From NCBI GenBank assembly GCA_002364005.1, contig DEXG01000017.1, positions 199,499 to 263,498 on the forward strand: a stretch of DNA of 64,000 nucleotides, read 5' to 3'. The DNA comes from Phycisphaerales bacterium UBA3190 (GTDB lineage Bacteria; Planctomycetota; Phycisphaerae; Phycisphaerales; UBA1924). A program made the position numbers and the translations under genes. Below are positions 8,740 to 17,237 of the stretch, in pieces; position 1 is the stretch's first letter; each line of letters begins with the position of its first letter. Under the pieces are notes generated by a model that had not been told where the DNA came from, ran no database searches, and saw only the letters and a list, made by a program, of their open reading frames with translations.

Positions 8740-11640
8740 ATGCTCAAACGCCTGATCTCGCCGCTCGCATCGCTCAAGCTCACCGTGCTCCTGCTGGCTT
8801 TGGCGATGGTGCTTATATTCGTCGGCACCCTTGCCCAGACCCGGCTCGGTGTCTGGCAAGCGGTCGACACCTATTTCAGAGCGTGGGTCGCGTTCATCGA
8901 CCTCGGGCATATCTCCGGCTCCGAACCACGCGGCATCGGCATCCCCTTCCCGGGCGGGCTGAGCATCGCCGGCCTGATGATCGTCAATCTCCTCGCGGCA
9001 CACATCACCCGCTTCAAGGCCACACGCAAACGCGCCGGGATCATCACGCTGCACGCTGGGCTCATCCTGCTGCTTTTGGGTGAGTTCGTGACGGGGTTCT
9101 TTGCCGACGAGGGGCTCATGTCGATCGACGAGGGCCAGCGCAGCTCATTCCTCGAAGACATCCGAGAAGTTGAGATCGCGGTCATCGACCCGAACCACCC
9201 GGATCATGACCGCGTTCTCTCGGTCCCGATGCACATGGTCATCGACGCGTCACGATCGGGCGAACCGATCCGCGATGAGCACCTGCCGTTTGCCATCCGC
9301 ATCGATCAATGGATGCCCAACGCGCAGCTTTTCAAACTCCAGCAGCCCCACATCGCAACAAACGGCGTCGGGCTCGAAGCCAGAGCCGAGGGCGTACCCC
9401 AGGTTTCGGGGGTTGACGGCGGCAAGACCGACACGCCAGCGTGCTATGTCACGCTCCTGCATGACAACGAACCAGTTGGGACCTGGCTGCTCTCCTCGGT
9501 GCTGACCGATCTGCAACGCGTTGAACTCGGCGATGAGACATACGGCATCTCGCTGCGCTTCACCCGCACCTACCTGCCTTACGAACTCCACCTGATCGAC
9601 TTCAGCCACGACACCTTCACAGGCACCTCCATCGCGAAGAACTTCTCCAGCGATGTGCGCATCGTCGACCCAGCGAGGGGAACGGACCGCCAAGTCCGCA
9701 TCTGGATGAACAACCCCCTGCGATACGCAGGGCGGACCTTCTACCAGGCCTCGTACAAGCCCGATGGCAGCGGCACGGTGCTCCAGGTCGTGCGCAACCC
9801 GGGATGGCTCATGCCCTACCTCGCCTGCATGCTGGTGAGTCTGGGCATGATCTGGCACTTCCTGCAATCAATCACGGCGTTCCTCCGCCGCCGATTGCGA
9901 GAAGGCCCGATCGCGTTCGATGGAAAGTCCGCCCGCCAGCCGAGTATCAGCCGAGCAATCCTGGCTGTTGTTGGCACCGTGGGCTTGCTGATCGCGCTCA
10001 GCGGGCTGCTCAGGCCACTGCCCAAGAGTGACCTCGATACCCGGGGTTTTGCGCAGCTTCCCGTGTCTTCCGGCGGGCGGATCAAACCGATGGACACCGC
10101 CGCGCGTTCGATGCTGATGGTCGCCGGGGGCAAGCAGACCGTTGAATCGGATGACGGCACCATCAGCGCCGTGCGATTTATGATCGACCTGATCGCCAAA
10201 CCGGAAAACATCACGGGCGTTCCGCTTGTGCGTGTCGACCATCCCGATGTGCTCGCGCTGATCGGGAAAGCCCCAACCGACAGCGGGCGCATCCCGCTCG
10301 GGGATATCGAGCCGCACTGGCAACAGATCGCCCAGCAGGCGAGCCGATCCCTGTCGATCGAACCCAAGGCACGCGACGGGTTCCAACGAGCCGTGATTCA
10401 ACTCCACGACCGAGTAAACCGGGTCCTTGAGTACGCACAAATGCGTCAACCTTTCACAATCCCCCCACTCTCCCCCGACGGTCATTGGCAACCCTTCCAT
10501 GACGCGTTCCTGGACGATCAAGGATCGGACACACCCCACCCCAGCGTGGCGTACCTGACCACAATCATGAACGCCGCCAATCAGGATGACCCACAAGGAT
10601 TCGAAGAGGCCGTCGATTCCTACACCCAGCTCCTTGAAGAGTCGATGCCGCAGGTCATGCGCAAGATGCGGCTCGAAGTCTGGTTCAACCGGGCCTCTCT
10701 GTTCACAGGCACCACCGCCGTCTACATCGCCGCATTCCTCTGCGTCTGCGGGTCGTTCATGGCCCGGGGGAGCTTGAGCAACCCGAGACTCTCAGAGCAG
10801 CTCCGGTCGAGTGCCTGGGTGCTGTTGGTGGTGGCCGTCGTCATCCACACGCTGGCCATCGGGATGCGGATCTACCTGCAGGATCGACCGCCGGTCACAA
10901 ACCTCTACTCGTCGGCCATCTTTGTCGGCTGGGCAGCGGCGCTCGCGGGCATCTTCATCGAACGCCTGTTCCGTTTGGGCATCGCGGTGCTCGGGGCGGC
11001 CACTATCGGCGGGGCGACACTGATCATTGCCCACAACCTCGGCAACGACGGCGACACCATGCAGATGATGCAGGCCGTACTCGACAGCAACTTCTGGCTC
11101 GCCACGCATGTCATCGCGATCACCCTTGGATACTCCGCGACCTTCCTCGCGGGCACCATCGCGGCGGTCTACCTCTTGGCCCGAGTCCTCACCACCGCGG
11201 TCACGCCCGAACGCGAGCGCGCGATGATCCGCATGGTCTACGGGGTCGCGTGCTTCGCGCTACTCCTGAGCTTCGTGGGAACCGTGCTCGGCGGGATCTG
11301 GGCCGACCAGTCCTGGGGCCGGTTCTGGGGATGGGACCCCAAGGAGAACGGCGCCGCACTTGTGGTGCTGATGAACGCGAACATCCTGCACGCCCGTTGG
11401 GGGGGGATGATCCGGGCGAAAGGGATTGCCGTCCTCGCCGTCGCAGGAAACATTGTGACCGTCTGGAGTTGGTTCGGCACCAACATGCTCGGCGTGGGGC
11501 TGCACGCGTACGGCTTCATGGATTCCGCATCAATGTGGCTCGCAATCTTTATTGCGACTCAGTCGCTGTTGATGGCTTCTGCGTTGATCCACAAGCGGCA
11601 CACACCCACGCGCAGTGACCGTGTCGATTTGCAAGTTTGA
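8740..11640 (+). CDS. Fused ResB-CcsA cytochrome c synthase (CcsBA / NrfI type)
   Basis: The protein is 966 aa. Residues 1 to about 400 are a ResB (CcsB) domain: helices near residues 15-35 and 65-110, a large periplasmic segment and a further helix. The remainder is a ResC/CcsA domain with many helices and the heme-handling WWD motif WGRFWGWDPKENG. A NLYSSAIFVGW segment precedes it, and there is an inserted extracytoplasmic domain beginning at LPKSDLDTRGF. The fusion attaches heme to CXXCH apocytochromes (system II). Fused synthases of this type are known from Helicobacter, Wolinella (NrfI, CcsA1) and Bacteroides. It sits directly upstream of nrfHA and downstream of nos, so it serves a local need for c-type hemes (at least 11 in this window). 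Confidence 0.93.
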   Translation: MLKRLISPLASLKLTVLLLALAMVLIFVGTLAQTRLGVWQAVDTYFRAWVAFIDLGHISGSEPRGIGIPFPGGLSIAGLMIVNLLAAHITRFKATRKRAGIITLHAGLILLLLGEFVTGFFADEGLMSIDEGQRSSFLEDIREVEIAVIDPNHPDHDRVLSVPMHMVIDASRSGEPIRDEHLPFAIRIDQWMPNAQLFKLQQPHIATNGVGLEARAEGVPQVSGVDGGKTDTPACYVTLLHDNEPVGTWLLSSVLTDLQRVELGDETYGISLRFTRTYLPYELHLIDFSHDTFTGTSIAKNFSSDVRIVDPARGTDRQVRIWMNNPLRYAGRTFYQASYKPDGSGTVLQVVRNPGWLMPYLACMLVSLGMIWHFLQSITAFLRRRLREGPIAFDGKSARQPSISRAILAVVGTVGLLIALSGLLRPLPKSDLDTRGFAQLPVSSGGRIKPMDTAARSMLMVAGGKQTVESDDGTISAVRFMIDLIAKPENITGVPLVRVDHPDVLALIGKAPTDSGRIPLGDIEPHWQQIAQQASRSLSIEPKARDGFQRAVIQLHDRVNRVLEYAQMRQPFTIPPLSPDGHWQPFHDAFLDDQGSDTPHPSVAYLTTIMNAANQDDPQGFEEAVDSYTQLLEESMPQVMRKMRLEVWFNRASLFTGTTAVYIAAFLCVCGSFMARGSLSNPRLSEQLRSSAWVLLVVAVVIHTLAIGMRIYLQDRPPVTNLYSSAIFVGWAAALAGIFIERLFRLGIAVLGAATIGGATLIIAHNLGNDGDTMQMMQAVLDSNFWLATHVIAITLGYSATFLAGTIAAVYLLARVLTTAVTPERERAMIRMVYGVACFALLLSFVGTVLGGIWADQSWGRFWGWDPKENGAALVVLMNANILHARWGGMIRAKGIAVLAVAGNIVTVWSWFGTNMLGVGLHAYGFMDSASMWLAIFIATQSLLMASALIHKRHTPTRSDRVDLQV

Positions 11641-11667
11641 GTCTCCGCTGTTACGGTGTTGGCACAG

Positions 11668-12201
11668 ATGTGGAACACAGAACAAGTTCAAACCGAAAGC
11701 AACGGAGTCGTCCATGGGCGGGGCCGAGCCATCTCCCTGCTCGCACTCTTATGCGCCGTTGCCTTTGGCATCCTCGGCGGCCTGGGCGCTTTCACCTTCG
11801 GCTACGGCGAAGGCACGGCCTATCTGAAGAACGACCCCGCCTCGTGCGCGAACTGCCATGTGATGCAAACCCATTACGACACATGGACCAAGTCCAGCCA
11901 TCACGGCGTGGCAACATGCAACGACTGCCACCTCCCCCACGACTTCGGCGGCAAGTGGCTGACGAAAGCGGACAACGGCTTCTTCCACTCGCTCGCCTTC
12001 ACAACGGGTGATTTTCACGAACCGATCCAGATCAAAGACCGCAACCGACGCGTGACCCAGCACGCATGCCTGTACTGTCACGACGACTTCGTTGATCACA
12101 TGCTCCCCGCAGAACCCAACGGCGAGATGCAGTACTGCGTCCATTGCCATGGCGATGTCGGGCATGCCGGGCGAGAATCCGGCTTTGGCGAAAGAGACTG
12201 A
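11668..12201 (+). CDS. nrfH: NrfH, tetraheme quinol dehydrogenase of nitrite ammonification
   Basis: The protein is 177 aa from the ATG at 11668; a GTG 12 nt upstream is an alternative start. One N-terminal transmembrane helix (ISLLALLCAVAFGILGGLG) is followed by four heme motifs: CANCH, CNDCH, CLYCH and CVHCH. This is the NapC/NirT-type layout that takes electrons from menaquinol and passes them to NrfA. The first motif is followed by MQTHYDTW, matching NrfH, where a Met near the first heme acts as axial ligand. nrfA starts 2 to 32 nt downstream, consistent with a membrane NrfHA complex. Confidence 0.92.
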   Translation: MWNTEQVQTESNGVVHGRGRAISLLALLCAVAFGILGGLGAFTFGYGEGTAYLKNDPASCANCHVMQTHYDTWTKSSHHGVATCNDCHLPHDFGGKWLTKADNGFFHSLAFTTGDFHEPIQIKDRNRRVTQHACLYCHDDFVDHMLPAEPNGEMQYCVHCHGDVGHAGRESGFGERD

Positions 12202-12233
12202 ACATGCCTTCCATCCCCCAAGAGGACCCACGC

Positions 12234-13931
12234 ATGATTGCTGAGAAACAGAACACGACACGAAAGAAACGGCTTCCCAAGTCTCGCTCCGGGCGGGCGC
12301 TGCTGCTTGTGCTCGTGTTCATCGTTGCGGTCATCGCCACGCTGACGGTCACATGGGTACTCATCACCATGTTCGGCCACAAGCAGGAAGCACGCACGCC
12401 CTTCGTCCGCGTGACGGAAGTCAGCGAAATCAGCACCGACCCCGAGCCCTGGGGACAGAACTGGCCACACCAGTACGACGGGTGGAAAGCCACCGCGGGC
12501 GACAAGTTCTACGGCGGCTCCAGCGCCCTACCCCAGAGCAAGCTCGAAACCTACCCCTGGCTCAAGCGGCTCTACGCCGGCTACGCCTTCAGCATCGACT
12601 ACCGCGAGGCACGCGGGCACGCCTACATGCTCTATGACCAGGGCGTCACCGAGCGGGTGACCAAGAAGTCCCAGGCCGGCGCGTGCATCCACTGCCACGC
12701 GTCCAACTCAGTGATGTACCGACGCATCGGGATGGAAGCAATGGGCCAGGAGGTCACCGATGAAACCCTCGCCGCCGACTTCAACATGCCCGCGGTCATC
12801 CGTGGCTTCCAGGAGGTCAGCCAGCTGCCGTACGACGAGGTGCTCGCGCTGGTCATGCAATCCCCCGACGGCACGCCCGGCGAGAACGACCCAACCGTCC
12901 CCCCAGCACCCGTCGGCGGGTTTACCGGTGAGTTCAGCGGCCAGGAGGTCCCCGACGACCATCCCATGCTCGCCGGTGGCGAGGCACACCCCGTGTCGTG
13001 CATCGACTGCCACAACCCCGAAACGATGTCCATCCGCGTGACACGCCCCGGCTTCGTGCTGGGCATCGCGGCGCTCGCCGAGAGCGACGAACCCACGCCA
13101 CACCTCCCGAGTATCGAAACATGGCGCCGCGGCGATCGCGCCGAGCCATACGACCCCAATAAAGACGGCACACGCCAGGAGATGCGTTCGTTCGTCTGCG
13201 GGCAGTGCCATGTCGAGTACTACTGTGCCAACAAGGACACGCTCGAGTTCCCATGGGCCAACGGGCTCAAGGTCGAGCAGCTCGAGGCCCACTGGGACGA
13301 AAAGAAGTTCCCCGACGGTTCGGATTTCTACGACTACACCCACGGCGAGACGGGGGCCAAGGTCCTCAAGGCCCAGCACCCCGAGTTTGAACTCTGGAGC
13401 CAGGGCATCCACGCCCGAAGCGGTGTCAGCTGTGCCGACTGCCACATGCCCTACCAGCGCGAGGGCGCGATGAAGGTCTCGAGCCACAATGTCCAGAGCC
13501 CGCTGACCAACATCAACAACGCCTGCCAGCAGTGCCACAATGACGACGAGGTCACGCTGCGAGAGAAAGTTGAGACGATCCAGGGACGCACCCTGGCGCA
13601 CATGGACCGAGCCGCGGCCGCGATGACCGACATGCTCGACGCGATCCTCGAGGCCAAGGCCGCCGGGGCGTCCGAGCAGGACCTCAAGCCGATCTATGAG
13701 CTCCAACGCAAAGCGATGTGGCGTCTGGACTACATCTCCAGCGAGAACTCCCGTGGCTTCCACGCCGACCAGGAGGCGATGCGCATCCTCGGCGAGTCGA
13801 TCGACTACAGCCGACAGGCCCAGGCCCTCGCGGTCCGCTTGCGAGCACCAGAAGCGCCAAGCACCGAGGGCATCCAGATCGAGCCCGTCCAAGGCGTGAC
13901 GCCCACAGAGAAAGCACCCGCAGACGGCTAA
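12234..13931 (+). CDS. nrfA: NrfA, pentaheme ammonia-forming nitrite reductase (CXXCH active-site heme)
   Basis: The protein is 565 aa from the ATG at 12234, chosen because AGAGGA lies 8 nt upstream; an ATG at 12204 is possible. An uncleaved-looking N-terminal helix (ALLLVLVFIVAVIATLTVTWVLI) anchors it. The five heme motifs in order are CIHCH (C151-H155), CIDCH (from C256), CGQCH, CADCH and CQQCH. The catalytic Tyr region (CGQCHVEYY) and the HPEFELWSQGIHARSG segment with conserved His match NrfA. Most NrfA proteins have CXXCK at the active-site heme; here the Lys is replaced by His. The reaction is six-electron reduction of nitrite to ammonium using electrons from NrfH. The C-terminal extension is hydrophilic. 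Confidence 0.93.
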   Translation: MIAEKQNTTRKKRLPKSRSGRALLLVLVFIVAVIATLTVTWVLITMFGHKQEARTPFVRVTEVSEISTDPEPWGQNWPHQYDGWKATAGDKFYGGSSALPQSKLETYPWLKRLYAGYAFSIDYREARGHAYMLYDQGVTERVTKKSQAGACIHCHASNSVMYRRIGMEAMGQEVTDETLAADFNMPAVIRGFQEVSQLPYDEVLALVMQSPDGTPGENDPTVPPAPVGGFTGEFSGQEVPDDHPMLAGGEAHPVSCIDCHNPETMSIRVTRPGFVLGIAALAESDEPTPHLPSIETWRRGDRAEPYDPNKDGTRQEMRSFVCGQCHVEYYCANKDTLEFPWANGLKVEQLEAHWDEKKFPDGSDFYDYTHGETGAKVLKAQHPEFELWSQGIHARSGVSCADCHMPYQREGAMKVSSHNVQSPLTNINNACQQCHNDDEVTLREKVETIQGRTLAHMDRAAAAMTDMLDAILEAKAAGASEQDLKPIYELQRKAMWRLDYISSENSRGFHADQEAMRILGESIDYSRQAQALAVRLRAPEAPSTEGIQIEPVQGVTPTEKAPADG

Positions 13932-13945
13932 CCGTTCGTACCCAT

Positions 13946-15166
13946 TCAGATCGCGCCGACTCGACGCAGCGCTCGCTCAAACTGCGCCCAGCGGTCTTCC
14001 AGCGTCCCGGTATAGCCCAGACTCACCCGCACCAGCCCGGGCTTGATGCCCGCCTCGGCGAGTTCCTCGTCGGTCAGCTCCGATGAGGTCGAGCTGGCCG
14101 AGCAGGACATGAGCGTGTCAAAATAGCCCAGACTCACCGCCAAGAAGCCAAAGCCCTCGGTCTGCTGCAGGTCGTTCATGAACGCGAAGGCGCGGTCCTT
14201 GTCCCCCAGATCGATCGCGAACAATCCGCCATGCCCGAACCCCGCGTTGAGCATCTTGCCCAGCATCGCGTGCTGCGGGTGCGACTCCAGACCGGGGTAC
14301 GAAACATCCAGCCCCAGCGACTCGAGCTTCTCGGCGAAGAACTGGGCACGGCGCGAGTGCTCACGCATCCGCAGCCCCAGGTGCGGCAGCCGCAACGAAA
14401 GATCGAACGCCACCCGCGGGTCCATCGTCGGGCCCAGCAGCATGATCGAACCCATGTGCAGGTCCATCAGCTGTGAGATGAACTCCTTGCTCGCGCAGAC
14501 GGCACCAGCGATGATGTCCGAGCACCCGCCGATGAACTTCGTCAGCGAATGCACCACGATGTCCGCGCCCTGCTGGGCCGGCGAGAGCAGCATGGGGCTG
14601 AAGGTGTTGTCGACCACCAGCTGGGCGCCCGCGTCGTGAGCCATGTCCGCGAGCTTGGGCAGATCCGCCACGACCATTGTCGGGTTGGAGATCGACTCGG
14701 TATACACGACCTTGGTCTTCTCGCTGATCGCGCCCTTGACCTCATCAAGATTACTGATGTCCACGAAACGGACATTGATCCCGGTCTTGGCGGGCAGGTA
14801 TTCCTTGAGCAGCGCGAAGGTCCCGCCGTAGATCGCGTTGGAGGCGACGATCTCATCACCCGGGCCGCAGAGCTGCATGAGCGTGCACGCGATGGCGCTG
14901 ATGCCCGAACTCGTGGCGTATCCCGCCTCGGTGCCCTCGATCGCCGCCAGATAGCGACCGAGCACATAGACCGTCGGGTTGAAGTGACGCCCATACAGAT
15001 AGCACCCGCCCGTGTCGGGCCCCATGCGCCCGCCGAAGATCTCCGGCATGATCCCCGCGTCCATCACGGTATAGGTCGTCGATGCCTCGATCGACATGTT
15101 GACGCCGCCGTGCTCGCCGAACTCGTGCTGCACGCGTGAGAGTGATTGAACCGGATCGAATGCCAT
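13946..15166 (-). CDS. PLP-dependent Cys/Met metabolism enzyme (cystathionine gamma-synthase / methionine gamma-lyase family)
   Basis: The protein is 406 aa, the usual length of this family. The PLP lysine is in HSLTKFIGG, preceded by the VVDNTFSPM segment (Asp contacts the pyridine N) and the YGRHFNPT motif whose Tyr/Arg come from the partner subunit. Members catalyse beta- or gamma-elimination or replacement on cysteine or homoserine substrates. Sequence alone does not decide between a synthase, a sulfhydrylase and a lyase. A GGAGA Shine-Dalgarno lies just before the ATG. It converges with nrfA with only 14 nt between the stop codons and stands as the downstream partner of a minus-strand pair. 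Confidence 0.88.
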   Translation of the reverse strand: MAFDPVQSLSRVQHEFGEHGGVNMSIEASTTYTVMDAGIMPEIFGGRMGPDTGGCYLYGRHFNPTVYVLGRYLAAIEGTEAGYATSSGISAIACTLMQLCGPGDEIVASNAIYGGTFALLKEYLPAKTGINVRFVDISNLDEVKGAISEKTKVVYTESISNPTMVVADLPKLADMAHDAGAQLVVDNTFSPMLLSPAQQGADIVVHSLTKFIGGCSDIIAGAVCASKEFISQLMDLHMGSIMLLGPTMDPRVAFDLSLRLPHLGLRMREHSRRAQFFAEKLESLGLDVSYPGLESHPQHAMLGKMLNAGFGHGGLFAIDLGDKDRAFAFMNDLQQTEGFGFLAVSLGYFDTLMSCSASSTSSELTDEELAEAGIKPGLVRVSLGYTGTLEDRWAQFERALRRVGAI

Positions 15167-15253
15167 GCGATATCTCCTGTGTGCGACGCATCGTCGTCAC
15201 AGGTATCGTATCGGCCTGGAGTCCAAATGGATCGAGCTGGATCGAGGATGTGC

Positions 15254-16363
15254 TCAATCAAACAACGACGCGCAGGGCTCGTGCCTGGCACCCTGCCCGT
15301 CAGCGACCGCGTACCTGGCCCCGGGGAACATCGCCGCCGAGCCGTGCTCGCCGTCTTTTCGCAGGGCGTACACAATCACATTGAAGTTCGGACGCTTGGC
15401 GTCCCGCATGAGCCGCTTCTGACGCTTGCTGTTTTTCACGATCTGGCCCAGCACATGCAAACACGCCTCGGTCGGGCTCATGCCCGTCCCCATCGCCTGC
15501 ACGATCGCGAACGACCCGCACGACTGGATGACCGCCTCACCACGACCGGTGGCGCCCGCTGAGCCGATCTCGTTGTCGACATACATGCCCGCACCAACAA
15601 TCGGCGAGTCGCCGACCCGCCCCGGGATCTTGTAACTCAGCCCGCTGGTGGTCGTGCACGCCGAGACATCGCCGCTGGTATTCACCGCGGCACAGTGAAT
15701 CGTCCCGTAGGTGAACGGGATCGGTTCCTCCATCCCCGCATCGCCTACCGACAGCCCCACTTTCTCACCAGCCGGATCCCAGTCCCGCTGGTCTGGATCG
15801 AGCCAGTCGTCCCGGTCGGACTGCTTGTACTTCCAGCGCAGCCACGCCTCGCGAGCCCGCTCGGTCAGCAACTCCTCATGCGGGAACCCGTGGGCCCGGG
15901 CGAACTCGTACGCCCCCTTACCCACGATCATCACATGATCGGTGGTCTGCAGCACCTTCAGCGCCACCGCCGCCGGGTGCATGATGTTCTCAATGCACGC
16001 AACCGAGCCTGCCTTGTGGGTCGGGCCGTGCATTACCGATGAATCGAGCTGCACCACCCCGCGTTCATTTGGGAGCCCACCATAACCCACCGTCATGTCG
16101 TTCGGATCCGCTTCAACGATCCCCACGCCCTCAACAATGCCAAGCACCGGATCGCTGCCGTCCCTGATGCGTTTCACCGCCCGGTCCACGGCTTGCAGCC
16201 CATTCCCCGAAGCGATGCTGACCGCTGCATCTGGGCTCCCAACGACTCCGGATGCCGAGCGTTGCGCCGAGGCGGTACTCAACCCACCGGCCACGCCAAT
16301 CGCCCCAATGCCCGCGATCGAACCCGTTCTGAGAAAATCACGCCGCGTCTGTGTGTCATTCAT
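15254..16363 (-). CDS. TAT-exported N4-glycosylasparaginase / isoaspartyl peptidase family protein
   Basis: The protein is 369 aa from the ATG at 16363 (upstream in-frame codons are unlikely since the twin-arginine signal starts here). The signal is TRRDFLRTGSIAGIGAIGVAGG. The body is an Ntn-hydrolase of the asparaginase 2 family. The probable autocatalytic cleavage and nucleophile Thr is in YGTIHCAAV, followed by the SACTTTSGLSYKIPGRVGDSP stretch (in part) that forms the substrate pocket. Family enzymes cleave the GlcNAc-Asn bond of glycoproteins or hydrolyse isoaspartyl peptides. Export suggests it degrades glycopeptides from the environment. It is probably co-transcribed with the PLP enzyme. 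Confidence 0.87.
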   Translation of the reverse strand: MNDTQTRRDFLRTGSIAGIGAIGVAGGLSTASAQRSASGVVGSPDAAVSIASGNGLQAVDRAVKRIRDGSDPVLGIVEGVGIVEADPNDMTVGYGGLPNERGVVQLDSSVMHGPTHKAGSVACIENIMHPAAVALKVLQTTDHVMIVGKGAYEFARAHGFPHEELLTERAREAWLRWKYKQSDRDDWLDPDQRDWDPAGEKVGLSVGDAGMEEPIPFTYGTIHCAAVNTSGDVSACTTTSGLSYKIPGRVGDSPIVGAGMYVDNEIGSAGATGRGEAVIQSCGSFAIVQAMGTGMSPTEACLHVLGQIVKNSKRQKRLMRDAKRPNFNVIVYALRKDGEHGSAAMFPGARYAVADGQGARHEPCASLFD

Positions 16364-16938
16364 GCCCTGAATATACCGGCATCCGTCATCGCCTGACCCA
16401 CGAACCACCGCGCAGAATACCCTAGATTCACATGCCACACCCGGGCAACACCCAATCTCGCGCTCGCAGGATTGGCCCTACGAATGATGAGCAAGCCAAC
16501 CTGCTCAGCGTCGTCGAACGGGTATCAACAATTTGTGGACAACCCTTTCCTCAGGACTTACTCCTGTGCAATCGGAATGATGCATGACTCGATGAACAGG
16601 AGGTGTTGACCCTATCCCCAACCACCTTCCGCCAGCTTGTGTTTTCCTCGATATCAACCGCCTCTCCCTACGACTACGAACACCCCCAACTCACTTTTCA
16701 ACAGCGACTTACACGACACCATGCCAATCCTGATACATCGTCATCTGTTTGTGCGAATATCTCTGCGAACATGCCAGTCGTGCACCGTCATATTCAACCT
16801 TGCACTCAGACATTTCCCAGACCCAAACGCCCCCTTGAATAAGGGGATTACAGGCCATTGGCAAATCACACCCTTCGGCTACATTTGTATTTCATAACGC
16901 TCGAAGAGGGGCACTAGCCAACAGGGGAACGGCACAAC
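16364..16938. other. Non-coding stretch of 575 bp
   Basis: No convincing gene is present. The open frames in it lack coding-like composition, and base composition is lower in GC than in the neighbours. It must hold the promoter of the minus-strand asparaginase-family gene on its left edge. On its right edge it holds the promoter of the redox operon starting at 16939, where AGGGGAA 9 nt before the ATG is a likely ribosome binding site. I found no tRNA, riboswitch or terminator hairpin here. Confidence 0.6.
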
Positions 16939-17133
16939 ATGCCCGAGATGATTCTCTCGTCTCTCACCATCTATTTTGCTTTGGGAGTGATCTTTGCGGT
17001 CCTGTTCCAGGCCTTTGGTCTGCGCCGCATCGATCCCAGCACAAGCGACGCGACGATCGGTTTTCGTGTCCTCAGCTTCCCAGGCTGCGCCATGCTGTGG
17101 CCGGTCCTCTTGATGAAGTGGGTGAAAAGTTGA
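16939..17133 (+). CDS. Small single-helix membrane protein, first gene of the Rieske/ferric-reductase operon
   Basis: The protein is 64 aa. A hydrophobic helix occupies about residues 5-27 (ILSSLTIYFALGVIFAVLFQAFGL), and a second, weaker one is at the C terminus (GCAMLWPVLLMKWV). There is no recognised domain. It is preceded by a good ribosome binding site and its stop overlaps the next small frame by 4 nt (TTGA). The coupling of four genes from here to 19131 suggests it is an accessory subunit of a membrane redox complex. Confidence 0.65.
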   Translation: MPEMILSSLTIYFALGVIFAVLFQAFGLRRIDPSTSDATIGFRVLSFPGCAMLWPVLLMKWVKS

Positions 17134-17237
17134 GACGCCCACATCGTGCCATTCACCTGCTGCTGGCGGTCCTGCTCATGCTCTGCATCATGGCCCTGCT
17201 CACCAGCGCCTGGCTCATGCACGGGTTTCAATCATGA
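17130..17237 (+). CDS. 35-aa membrane miniprotein inside the redox operon
   Basis: A TTG-initiated frame encodes 35 residues: a basic N terminus (RRPHRAIH) and one long hydrophobic helix (LLLAVLLMLCIMALLTSAW). Both ends are coupled: its start overlaps the stop of the 64-aa gene as TTGA and its stop overlaps the start of the Rieske gene as ATGA. The same TTGA arrangement occurs for lpxK in this window, so TTG starts are used by this genome. A GTG at 17118 is an alternative start. No family is recognised; tiny subunits of this shape occur in many respiratory complexes. Confidence 0.55.
   Translation: MRRPHRAIHLLLAVLLMLCIMALLTSAWLMHGFQS

Noticed and set aside
11260..11505. Minus-strand frame with scattered Cys and His opposite the CcsA domain
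   Set aside because: It is antisense to the WWD-motif region and is explained by the codons of the real gene.
12708..13892. Large minus-strand open frame opposite nrfA
   Set aside because: Antisense to a gene with five heme motifs; composition is Val/Gly/Asp-rich as expected from reverse reading of GC-rich codons.
16603..16897. Two short plus-strand open frames in the 16.4-16.9 kb gap
   Set aside because: They overlap each other in different frames, lack a ribosome binding site and have no protein-like pattern.
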